Shown in pieces: positions 1 to 5,347 of a stretch of DNA of 5,347 nt; positions within the stretch are counted from its first letter, which is position 1, and every line of letters starts with the position of its first letter. Source of the DNA: Candidatus Gorgonimonas leptogorgiae (GTDB taxonomy: Bacteria > Pseudomonadota > Gammaproteobacteria > Pseudomonadales > Endozoicomonadaceae); assembly GCA_929200515.1 (NCBI GenBank), contig CAKNAD010000199.1:1-5347 (forward strand). Reading direction: 5' to 3'. A program made the translations under genes and the position numbers. Under the pieces are notes generated by a model, which did no database searches, was not told the DNA's origin, and saw only the letters and a list, made by a program, of their open reading frames with translations.

Positions 1-48
1 TTTAATTATTAGCTATAAGTAGTGTAAATACGGCAATTTAGATGCGTT

Positions 49-59
49 TACCCTGGGTA
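49..59. repeat. Short interrupted palindrome TACCCTGGGTA
   Basis: Two perfect 5-base arms (TACCC and GGGTA) flank a single T. It is GC-rich against an AT-rich background and ends 14 bases before the possible -35 box at 74-79. This could be a protein-binding site, but a palindrome this short can occur by chance. Confidence 0.35.
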
Positions 60-73
60 GTTTTCAATATAAT

Positions 74-102
74 TTGACTTGCAACCTAATTTACCGTAAA
101 TT
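74..102 (+). promoter_or_regulatory. Weak sigma70-type promoter candidate for the ankyrin gene
   Basis: TTGACT (74-79, 5 of 6 matches to TTGACA) is followed after 17 bases by TAAATT (97-102, 4 of 6 matches to TATAAT). Transcription would start near 109 and give a leader of about 150 bases. The spacing is ideal, but the -10 box is weak and AT-rich DNA makes such matches common. I found no better pair nearer the start codon. Confidence 0.3.
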
Positions 103-163
103 CTACTATCTTAATATTACAGTATAAAAAGTTCAATTTCGATAAAAATTAATATTTGATGGT

Positions 164-186
164 ATGCTTTATATTAATGCTTTATA
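164..186 (+). repeat. Direct repeat ATGCTTTATA, two copies, 13-base period
   Basis: ATGCTTTATA occurs at 164-173 and again at 177-186, separated by TTA. The copies are identical over 10 bases and lie 70-90 bases before the ankyrin start codon, within its likely transcribed leader. The repeat may be a regulatory site or simply a slippage product of AT-rich DNA. Confidence 0.5.
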
Positions 187-256
187 AAGTTCCAATTAAT
201 TTTGTAAAGAGATTTTCTTATTCAATTTAGACTAATTTGTATTTAAAAGGATTTTT

Positions 257-1849
257 ATGGATGTAGCATATGGTGCATCATTAGCAGCTAGTATGATAAG
301 AAGACAAAAAAACAAATCAAATCATAAGCAAACAGGAATTTTCCGTGCACTACCAGAACGACATACTACAGGAAAAGCTGAAGTTATTAGAGATCAGAGT
401 TGTATTCATGACAGAAAACTAACTCATGTAGTTTATAAAAATATCTTACAGCATGAAGATACACACATAGATTCTATAATTAGCAAGGAACAGCGAGCAA
501 TCTTCACTAATAATCTTGCATTATTACAACAATTAATAGAAAAAAATGACAATATTTTAACCCAAAACGACCTATGTTTTATTTATAATGGAGAAACTGT
601 TAAAACTACTCTTTTAGGTTATGCATGTATGTGTAAAAATTTAAGTTCAGTAAAATACCTTATTAGCCAACAGGCTAATATTAATGCAATGGATGAAGAA
701 GGATATACTCCTTTACATAGAGCAGTTTCGAGTTTAAAAATAGTAAAGTATTTATTAAATAATGGTGCTGATCCTAAAATAGTTAGCGATAATGGACATA
801 GTGTCAATGCTCTTGGAGCTACACTTATGGAAAATTATACCCAAGTAGATAAATCTTTAGAGCAAACTGAAATAGCTAAAGCTTTACTCAAATTTAACAA
901 CGAGATGTTAAGTACGTATTGCTATAAAACTTTTTATCCATTAGAAGCAGTAGCTCAATTAAAGTCTTCTAATACAGTATCAACGATAATGGAAAGGTAT
1001 AGAAAAGAAAAGATAGATATTCCAGTAGCTAATATGCATTTATATTCGTTGTTACACAGCACTTGTGCTGCTGATAAATTAACAGATGTAAAGCATCAAG
1101 TAAAATGTAAGAAGAGGGAATTAAGCAAGTGCGAATTTACGAATTATATGAACCAAACTTCTCAAGGAAAGACTCCTCTTCATTTAGCTTGTGAGAATGG
1201 AAATAAAGATATAATAAAATATCTATTAAAAAACGGTGCTGATATTTATAAACCCGATTTTAATGGATTAACACCTTTAGAAATTCTATTAAAGAACAGT
1301 AGCACTATTGAATCTTTTAAGCTAATTATTGATAACATTCCTAAAAAAGATCTTGATAAACCACTTTTTAATGGTTCTTCGGTATTTAGTTTAGCTATTA
1401 AATATAACAACGATGATTTATGTAATTTATTAATTAATAAAAGAGAAGATTTATTAAAAAAATATTTAGAGAAAGAGAATACTAATTTAGAAAATAATAG
1501 CCCCACAACAGATACAGCTACAACAGGCACATCAAAGAAAGTTGCTTTTGGTTATGTAGAAAGACGAGACTTAAAAACAGGTAAACAACTTAACATTGTT
1601 CAGTTGATTAATAATAAAGCAGAAATTATTGCTAAAAATAAATACGGTAAAACTCCCTTAGAATTAGCATTTACAGAATATACAGCAACTAATAATTCCA
1701 GTTCTCTTGATAAATTATTCAGATATATATCTAATATTGATGAATCTATATGCGGTAATGAAACATTATTAATGTATGCTATACGCATTAGAAATCCAGA
1801 CTTAGTTAAATATTTAGTAAACGTAAAAGGAGCTTCATATTTTATATGA
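257..1849 (+). CDS. Ankyrin-repeat protein, candidate host-interaction effector
   Basis: This 530-residue protein consists mostly of ankyrin repeats, helix-turn-helix modules that bind other proteins. The clearest repeats begin near residues 148 (GYTPLHRAV, KYLLNNGADP) and 304 (GKTPLHLACENGN, KYLLKNGADI). Weaker repeats lie near 112-145, 336-362, 372-395, 464-492 and 500-530. Residues 180-300 look like badly diverged repeats, and 411-427 is a Thr/Ser/Asn-rich linker. I see no signal peptide, membrane helix or catalytic domain. AAAAGG at 245-250, 6 bases before the ATG, supports the start. The last module ends abruptly after KYLVN, without the GAD-type turn, so the C-terminus may be shortened. 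Ankyrin proteins of intracellular bacteria are often exported by type I or type IV systems and act on host proteins. Export here is inference: no secretion genes are present in the window. The fold is secure; partner and role are unknown. Confidence 0.9.
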   Translation: MDVAYGASLAASMIRRQKNKSNHKQTGIFRALPERHTTGKAEVIRDQSCIHDRKLTHVVYKNILQHEDTHIDSIISKEQRAIFTNNLALLQQLIEKNDNILTQNDLCFIYNGETVKTTLLGYACMCKNLSSVKYLISQQANINAMDEEGYTPLHRAVSSLKIVKYLLNNGADPKIVSDNGHSVNALGATLMENYTQVDKSLEQTEIAKALLKFNNEMLSTYCYKTFYPLEAVAQLKSSNTVSTIMERYRKEKIDIPVANMHLYSLLHSTCAADKLTDVKHQVKCKKRELSKCEFTNYMNQTSQGKTPLHLACENGNKDIIKYLLKNGADIYKPDFNGLTPLEILLKNSSTIESFKLIIDNIPKKDLDKPLFNGSSVFSLAIKYNNDDLCNLLINKREDLLKKYLEKENTNLENNSPTTDTATTGTSKKVAFGYVERRDLKTGKQLNIVQLINNKAEIIAKNKYGKTPLELAFTEYTATNNSSSLDKLFRYISNIDESICGNETLLMYAIRIRNPDLVKYLVNVKGASYFI

Positions 1850-1910
1850 GGTTAGTATGCATAAAGTTATATCATATGTTAAAATATTTTTTTGTCATCT
1901 TGTTTCATAA

Positions 1911-1952
1911 TCACTTACTGAAAACCCGCATTTTCAACTGCCACGTGTATAG
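1911..1952 (+). repeat. Degraded copy of a palindromic repeat, possible ankyrin-gene terminator
   Basis: The right half (1927-1952) matches the reverse complement of 3598-3625: TTTTCAACTGCCACGTGTA here against TTTTCCAACTGCTACGTGTA there, i.e. one missing base and one substitution. The left half has decayed. A perfect 6-bp hairpin remains in the middle (TGAAAA 1919-1924 with TTTTCA 1931-1936, 6-base loop). It lies about 60 bases after the ankyrin stop, and a T6 run follows at 1960-1965, so it may help end transcription. The T run is too far from the hairpin for a classical intrinsic terminator. Confidence 0.5.
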
Positions 1953-1971
1953 ATATACCTTTTTTACAATT

Positions 1972-2006
1972 ATTAGTTTTTAATTACAAAAAAATTATAA
2001 ACTAAT
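1972..2006. repeat. AT-rich inverted repeat overlapping a -35 box
   Basis: Arms 1972-1985 and 1993-2006 pair at 13 of 14 positions (the mismatch is T1980 with T1998) around a 7-base loop. The last base of the right arm is the first T of TTGACA at 2006-2011. It could be an operator, an AT-rich upstream element that strengthens the promoter, or part of the ankyrin transcript's end. Long AT-only palindromes are more likely by chance in this base composition. Confidence 0.5.
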
Positions 2007-2035
2007 TGACACTTTTAGATAAATTAGTAGATACT
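2006..2035 (+). promoter_or_regulatory. Probable sigma70-type promoter of the exported-protein gene
   Basis: A perfect TTGACA (2006-2011) is followed after 18 bases by GATACT (2030-2035, 4 of 6 matches). Start of transcription would fall near 2042, leaving a leader of about 165 bases. The -35 box is strong and the -10 box mediocre. A perfect TATAAT at 2060-2065 is an alternative -10, but it has no recognisable -35 at the proper distance. Confidence 0.45.
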
Positions 2036-2081
2036 AAATATTCACGATATTGATTAAATTATAATGTCGAGTTATTGTAGG

Positions 2082-2135
2082 AAGCTTTATTATAGCTTTA
2101 GTCTTTGAATATGGCGATTAAACAGATAGCCATAT
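2082..2135 (+). other. Two hairpins in the leader of the exported-protein gene
   Basis: The first hairpin pairs AAGCT (2082-2086) with AGCTT (2094-2098) around 7 bases. The second pairs ATATGGC (2109-2115) with GCCATAT (2129-2135), a perfect 7-bp stem with a 13-base loop. Both fall between the likely promoter and the start codon and could be operators in DNA or structures in the mRNA. No known riboswitch class is recognisable, and neither hairpin is followed by a T run. Confidence 0.4.
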
Positions 2136-2194
2136 GAGTTTAATTTAAAATAATACTGTTTATTAATAATTAAAAATATCCATGTATTTATTGG

Positions 2195-2200
2195 AAAAGG
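2195..2200 (+). promoter_or_regulatory. Ribosome binding site AAAAGG that sets the start at 2209
   Basis: AAAAGG lies 8 bases before ATG 2209. The same hexamer sits 6 bases before the ankyrin start (245-250) and 9 bases before the adhP start (4682-4687, reverse strand). The upstream in-frame ATG at 2182 has no such site in front of it and would place this hexamer inside the gene, so 2209 is preferred. Confidence 0.8.
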
Positions 2201-2208
2201 TTGTATTC

Positions 2209-3564
2209 ATGTCAAAAAATAAAAAAGTTACGATAAGTTCATTGGTAGCTATGTTGTTTTTATTTTCAATAATTGATTCTTTCGCTTTTCAAGATGAATT
2301 ATCTCTTGTCGTATACCAACGAAACTCTTTTTGTCAATTAATACTATATAGTTTAAATAAAGATTTTGAATTTAATAATAAAATGTGTAGTAAGTGCAAT
2401 AGAAGAGACAATGAAATAACTTTAGAGGCTGATGTTATAATTAATTCTTTGTCTTCTGTAGAGTCTTTAGCTAGTCGAGGAAATATGTTTTCAGAACAAG
2501 GAGTGTTAGTATATTTATTTCAAGGTTTCAGTGAAATTAGAGCACAATATTTAAATCAAAAACAAAAGAATAATATAAAATATACAAATTATATTAGGTT
2601 AAAGCATGTTGTAATAGGAGTTGAAGGCTATCATGGTAACGAAGCTAAACTAAATGAATTGCGTAATGAAATAGTTGTGGAGTTAATTGATAAAAATTTT
2701 ATCATCGATAAACAAGCTATAATAATAACTGATAATCTTGATTTAGTAAAAAATGTTGCTTTAGAGTATAATAACGATAGTAATAAGTTACTTGTTTCTT
2801 TAAACTCTGATATTAGCGTAAATTTTGAAGTAACAAAAACACATGAAAATAATATAGATGAAAAGATTACCGAAAAAAATATTTTGTTAAATAAAGACTT
2901 ATCTGGTGGTTATGCTCAACTAGGAAGAGAAACTAATATGCTATTTGATGATGACTTTATTAATAATCAAAAAAACAAGTATACAAGTGAAAACCTGTTA
3001 TTAAAAAATATATTATCAACAAAAATTAATGAAGATTTAGTTATAAGAAAAGGTATTAATTTAGTTGAGTGGCTATCTAAAAATCACGGACGAGATAACT
3101 CTAGAGGATTAGCAATAATAGATGCATTGTTAAATGAAGATAATATAATAAATTATTACAAGCGATTAGATAGTTGTACTGAAGATATAGATAACGATAT
3201 AAATATAGAAACTATGAAAAATATAGATATGGCTATTAATTTAGCAGTACGTTATAGTATTTCCGAGATCGAAACTTTATTAAAGCAACAACAAGAATAT
3301 AAAGCTGTAGTATTAGGAGAGTTCGTTAATAATAAATATATTAGATCAAAATATTTATTTGAATTGAGCTTATTAGATGAAAGCATGAGGCAACGGATAT
3401 CTATTCTGTCTAGTAATGAATTTAACTTATTACTAGCATATGCTGCCGAAAAAATGTGTTATAACCAAGATAGCAAAAATGATTATTTTAATGCTAATGA
3501 TCTGCTAGCTAATAATATAGAAAATAGTATAAGATATTTTTTAAAAGCATTTGCACCTAGGTAG
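2209..3564 (+). CDS. Predicted exported protein of unknown function
   Basis: I do not recognise the family of this 451-residue protein. It starts with a typical Sec signal peptide: a lysine-rich n-region (residues 2-6), a hydrophobic core (about 7-22) and a likely cleavage site SFA-F after Ala26. No second membrane helix follows, so the mature protein of about 425 residues should be soluble in the periplasm or exported further. Residues 27-210 look like mixed strand and helix. Residues 260-451 look mostly helical and are rich in Asn, Lys, Ile, Asp and Glu. Cysteines are few (42, 60, 63, 323, 417). The pair in MCSKC could form a disulfide or bind metal, but no wider motif supports that. There is no lipobox and no terminal aromatic residue typical of outer-membrane barrels. 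An in-frame ATG at 2182 would add nine residues, but it lacks a ribosome site. Sampled lines have only about 13-30% GC, even lower than the ankyrin gene. The gene appears to be monocistronic. Confidence 0.85.
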   Translation: MSKNKKVTISSLVAMLFLFSIIDSFAFQDELSLVVYQRNSFCQLILYSLNKDFEFNNKMCSKCNRRDNEITLEADVIINSLSSVESLASRGNMFSEQGVLVYLFQGFSEIRAQYLNQKQKNNIKYTNYIRLKHVVIGVEGYHGNEAKLNELRNEIVVELIDKNFIIDKQAIIITDNLDLVKNVALEYNNDSNKLLVSLNSDISVNFEVTKTHENNIDEKITEKNILLNKDLSGGYAQLGRETNMLFDDDFINNQKNKYTSENLLLKNILSTKINEDLVIRKGINLVEWLSKNHGRDNSRGLAIIDALLNEDNIINYYKRLDSCTEDIDNDINIETMKNIDMAINLAVRYSISEIETLLKQQQEYKAVVLGEFVNNKYIRSKYLFELSLLDESMRQRISILSSNEFNLLLAYAAEKMCYNQDSKNDYFNANDLLANNIENSIRYFLKAFAPR

Positions 3565-3595
3565 GTAAATTATAATACTTCAGAAGGTTTTTAGT

Positions 3596-3646
3596 GTGTA
3601 TACACGTAGCAGTTGGAAAACTCGCAGGTCCAACCGCTACGTGAAT
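3596..3646. repeat. GC-rich palindromic repeat between convergent genes, likely two-way terminator
   Basis: CACGTAGCAGTTGGA (3603-3617) pairs with 3629-3643 at 14 of 15 positions; the only mismatch is A3611 with C3635. The loop has 11 bases. A perfect 10-base palindrome GTGTATACAC (3596-3605) overlaps the left foot. The stem-loop is about 56% GC (23 of 41 bases) against about 25% around it. It lies 38 bases after the exported-protein stop and 6 bases after the adhP stop, a natural place for a shared terminator. Neither side has a run of U in the transcript, so it may instead stop transcription by structure alone, protect the 3' ends, or be a mobile palindromic element. A degraded relative lies at 1911-1952. 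Confidence 0.7.
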
Positions 3647-3649
3647 AAA

Positions 3650-4672
3650 TTAGTTTTCCATGTCTAAGACGATACGACCAGTTAGTTTACCTGTTTGCAT
3701 GTCATCAAAAATATCATTTATATCTTCAAGTTTTTTGACTTGTAATTCTGTTTTTACTTTGCCTTTAGCAGCAAAATCTAGACATTCTTGTAAATCTTTT
3801 CTTGTTCCTACTAAGGAGCCAACTATATGTATACCATTTAATACTGTATTGAAAATAGAAAGTGGAATATCATCTGGAGGTAAGCCGACTAAAACACAAG
3901 TTCCGTTTTTTCTTATTGATTTGCATGCACTGTTAAATCCTTGTTTAGAAACTGCTGTACATATAGCTGCGTGGGTACCTTGATTTATAAGTTGTGGTAT
4001 TTTTTCTTCTGGGGTATCTTGCTTGAAGTCAATAAAGAAAGAAGCGCCTAAAGACAGAGATAATTTTTTTCGATTTTCACCGGTATCTATAGCTATAACA
4101 TTAAGACCCATAGCAATTGCATATTGTACAGCTAAGTGACCAAGACCGCCAATACCAAAAATAGCAACCCAATCTCCAGGTTTGGCTTGACTAACTTTAA
4201 GTGCTTTGTAACTTGTTACTCCTGCACAAAATAGTGGTGCGGCTTCGATGTAATTTAGTTCATTGGGAATTTTAACAACGTAATTACCATCGGCAAGACA
4301 ATAATCTGCATAGCCACCATCTACATGATAGCCACAAAATTGTGCATTGATACATAAGTTTTCTACTCCTTCAAGACAGTGTTCGCAAAAACCACAAGCA
4401 GTATACAAAAAAGGAATGCCAACACGATCGCCTATTTTAAGGTGTTTTATTTGTTCTCCTATTTCGACTATTTCTCCCACACCTTCATGACCTGGGATTA
4501 ATGGCATATTAGGTTTAACAGGCCAGTCTCCACAGGCTGCATGTAAATCTGTATGGCAAACCCCACAAGCTTTGATATGCACTAAAATTTCATTTGGTTT
4601 TGAAATTTTAGGTGTAGGAACGTCTTCAATATTTAGTGGGTCTTTAAAGTGGTGTACTACAGCTGCTTTCAT
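3650..4672 (-). CDS. adhP: Zinc-dependent alcohol dehydrogenase, AdhP type
   Basis: This 340-residue enzyme of the medium-chain dehydrogenase family interconverts alcohols such as ethanol and their aldehydes with NAD(H) in the cytoplasm. Catalytic zinc ligands are all present: Cys39 in GVCHTD, His62-Glu63 in PGHEGVG, and Cys149 in FCAGVT. The structural zinc site has Cys93, Cys96, Cys99 and Cys107. The Rossmann loop GIGGLG is at 173-178, and Asp196 at the end of the next strand favours NAD over NADP. AVSKQGFNSA, VGLPPD and GSLVGTRKDL are close to Escherichia coli AdhP as I recall it, and the length is full for that family. On its own strand, AAAAGG (4682-4687) precedes the ATG by 9 bases. It is convergent with the exported-protein gene and has no operon partner in view. 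Sampled lines run about 33-43% GC, richer than both neighbours; this may reflect protein conservation or gene transfer. Family is certain; the true substrate is not. Confidence 0.95.
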   Translation of the reverse strand: MKAAVVHHFKDPLNIEDVPTPKISKPNEILVHIKACGVCHTDLHAACGDWPVKPNMPLIPGHEGVGEIVEIGEQIKHLKIGDRVGIPFLYTACGFCEHCLEGVENLCINAQFCGYHVDGGYADYCLADGNYVVKIPNELNYIEAAPLFCAGVTSYKALKVSQAKPGDWVAIFGIGGLGHLAVQYAIAMGLNVIAIDTGENRKKLSLSLGASFFIDFKQDTPEEKIPQLINQGTHAAICTAVSKQGFNSACKSIRKNGTCVLVGLPPDDIPLSIFNTVLNGIHIVGSLVGTRKDLQECLDFAAKGKVKTELQVKKLEDINDIFDDMQTGKLTGRIVLDMEN

Positions 4673-4918
4673 AGGTTAATACCTTTTGCTAGTGAGTTTA
4701 AAAATCTTAAAAACAACTCATTATTTGATGATTGTTTACATCTACTTCACAGGATGTAGTTTTCTTAAAGTTTCTAGTTTGTCTACACCATGTTGTCTTA
4801 CTTTCCACTCTCCTCAATTAAATACTTTGGGATTAGTAGAAACTACTGCTATATGATTGATATTGTTAGTGCCATAACTTTTTATATTTATCTTTAGACA
4901 CGTAAATTTATTTAAGAG

Positions 4919-4944
4919 TAAGATATTTATTATAGAATATCTTA
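4919..4944. repeat. Perfect 9-bp hairpin TAAGATATT/AATATCTTA
   Basis: Arms 4919-4927 and 4936-4944 pair perfectly around an 8-base loop. It is almost all A/T and has no clean T run on either strand, so a terminator role is doubtful. It sits about 250 bases before adhP on that gene's strand and could be an operator, a leftover of a lost gene's 3' end, or chance. Confidence 0.4.
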
Positions 4945-5100
4945 TAATTTATTCTTATTTAATAAATCTGATACATTACAAAAATATAGTATATGATATT
5001 CAGAAAAATTATTATTTGTAAAATATAAATTAATTTTTTATAAATAATTACTTTGTGTTTTATTGCATAACATCATTTGTTGCATTCAATATATGGGTTT

Positions 5101-5130
5101 TAGCTTGCGAGCTATGCTATTAGTAATAGC
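5101..5130. repeat. Two adjacent hairpins
   Basis: TAGCT (5101-5105) pairs with AGCTA (5110-5114) around TGCG. One base later GCTATT (5116-5121) pairs with AATAGC (5125-5130) around AGT. The stems are short but perfect, GC-enriched relative to the surroundings, and nearly contiguous. No T run follows on either strand. Possible readings are a small structured RNA, a relic palindromic element, or chance. Confidence 0.4.
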
Positions 5131-5281
5131 GTTGTAGTAAATTTAATCTCAATATTTTAATACTATAATAAACCGCTATATTATACGGATATTTGCCAAG
5201 GTGTAATTTTTAAACAGTATAAAAATATTGAATGTTATCTTAAAATAAACTACAGTTTTAAGTAGTAAAATATATAGTAGT

Positions 5282-5314
5282 AACAATATTTTAAAATAAA
5301 TTAAAAATATTGTT
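5282..5314. repeat. AT-rich inverted repeat overlapping the last promoter's -35 box
   Basis: AACAATATTTT (5282-5292) is repeated perfectly inverted as AAAATATTGTT (5304-5314) across an 11-base spacer. The last two bases of the right arm are the first two of TTGACA at 5313-5318. The arrangement mirrors the one at 1972-2011. It may be an operator or an upstream element of the promoter. Confidence 0.5.
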
Positions 5315-5340
5315 GACATATAATAATAAGTCTATATCAT
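5313..5340 (+). promoter_or_regulatory. Strong sigma70-type promoter reading out of the window
   Basis: A perfect TTGACA (5313-5318), 16 bases, and TATCAT (5335-5340, 5 of 6 matches to TATAAT) make the best promoter in the window. Transcription would begin at about the last base shown, so the gene it serves lies just beyond the right edge. Such a near-consensus promoter could serve a highly expressed gene or a stable RNA, but nothing of that gene is visible. Confidence 0.6.
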
Positions 5341-5347
5341 AGGCTCT

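Larger units (their letters stand above)
1..256. other. Leader region of the ankyrin gene
   Basis: No gene is visible in this stretch. All three forward frames meet a stop within the first 21 bases, and no CAT (a reverse-strand ATG) occurs in the first 60 bases, so I see neither the end nor the start of a neighbouring gene. It holds a short GC-rich palindrome (49-59), a weak promoter candidate (74-102), a 10-base direct repeat (164-186) and the ankyrin gene's Shine-Dalgarno sequence (245-250). The rest is AT-rich sequence without clear structure. Confidence 0.7.
1850..2208. other. Spacer between the ankyrin and exported-protein genes
   Basis: These 359 bases contain no credible gene. In order they hold a degraded palindromic repeat (1911-1952), a T6 run (1960-1965), an AT-rich inverted repeat (1972-2006), a promoter candidate (2006-2035), a lone perfect TATAAT (2060-2065), two hairpins in the leader (2082-2098 and 2109-2135) and a Shine-Dalgarno sequence (2195-2200). 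The section after 2040 probably forms a leader of about 165 bases for the next gene. Confidence 0.7.
4673..5347. other. Long non-coding region upstream of adhP
   Basis: These 675 bases hold no ORF of convincing length or composition. The first part (about 4735-4850) is somewhat richer in GC and has small hairpins: TACATC/GATGTA at 4737-4758 and AGTAG/CTACT at 4835-4847. AGTTTCTA (4769-4776) also recurs inverted at 4837-4844. A 9-bp hairpin lies at 4919-4944 and a hairpin pair at 5101-5130. The end carries a strong forward promoter. I found no clear promoter for adhP on the reverse strand, although its leader must start here. The stretch could be a decayed gene or insertion sequence, but no protein motif survives to show it. 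Confidence 0.6.

Noticed and set aside
619..807. Reverse-strand ORF within the ankyrin gene (also 1246-1530 and 1600-1788)
   Set aside because: These are antisense shadows of a clear ankyrin coding frame, with leucine/isoleucine-rich translations typical of reversed AT-rich genes.
1846..1983. Short ORF of 45 codons overlapping the ankyrin stop by ATGA
   Set aside because: The overlap looks like translational coupling, but the nearest purine-rich site is 13 bases away, the product resembles no protein I know, and the frame runs through the degraded palindromic repeat.
2182..2208. Upstream in-frame ATG that would lengthen the exported protein by nine residues
   Set aside because: It has no Shine-Dalgarno sequence, whereas AAAAGG stands 8 bases before ATG 2209. 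Starting at 2209 also gives a standard signal peptide.
3660..3983. Forward 107-codon ORF opposite the end of adhP
   Set aside because: It lies wholly antisense to a well-conserved enzyme gene and its translation shows no motif.
5030..5145. Short open stretches in two forward frames around the hairpin pair
   Set aside because: They have no ribosome site or recognisable protein motif and end after some 20-30 codons, so they are not distinguishable from chance.
5193..5223. TTGCCA and TATAAA as another forward promoter
   Set aside because: Both boxes match at 5 of 6 positions, but the 19-base spacer is too long and the pair at 5313-5340 is clearly better.
1..5347. CRISPR array, tRNA, rRNA, transposase or new defence system
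   Set aside because: There are no regularly spaced repeats, no tRNA T-loop within a cloverleaf, no transposase motif, and only three unrelated genes.

Overview
The window is AT-rich (hand counts of sample lines give about 23-33% GC outside the adhP gene). It carries three convincing genes separated by long non-coding spacers: an ankyrin-repeat protein (+ strand, 257-1849), a predicted exported protein that I do not recognise (+ strand, 2209-3564), and a zinc-dependent alcohol dehydrogenase of the AdhP type (- strand, 3650-4672). All three genes have the same AAAAGG Shine-Dalgarno sequence 6-9 bases before the chosen start, so the DNA is bacterial. Low GC, loose gene packing, an ankyrin protein and a lineage-specific exported protein together suggest a host-associated or obligately intracellular bacterium. 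A Rickettsiales-like or Legionellales-like endosymbiont fits, but the sequence does not fix the taxon.

Layout. 1-256 is the leader of the ankyrin gene, with a weak promoter candidate, a short GC-rich palindrome and a 10-base direct repeat. 1850-2208 is a spacer. It holds a degraded copy of a palindromic repeat just after the ankyrin gene, then an AT-rich inverted repeat abutting a perfect TTGACA box, then a leader with two hairpins before the exported-protein gene. 3565-3649 separates two convergent genes and contains a GC-rich 15-bp hairpin, which is the better copy of the same palindromic repeat. 4673-5347 is about 675 bases without a credible gene. It contains several short hairpins and ends with a near-consensus promoter pointing off the right edge.

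How the genes relate. They do not form an operon: spacing is large, one gene is on the opposite strand, and each seems to have its own expression signals. The ankyrin protein is a candidate host-interaction protein. The exported protein probably works in the periplasm or beyond it. AdhP is a cytoplasmic NAD(H)-linked housekeeping enzyme. I see no functional link between them.

The most interesting signals are the two related palindromic repeats, both lying 3' of a gene in the same relative orientation, and the pairing of an AT-rich inverted repeat with TTGACA at two separate promoters. I found no CRISPR array, transposase, tRNA or rRNA, and no convincing new multi-gene system.
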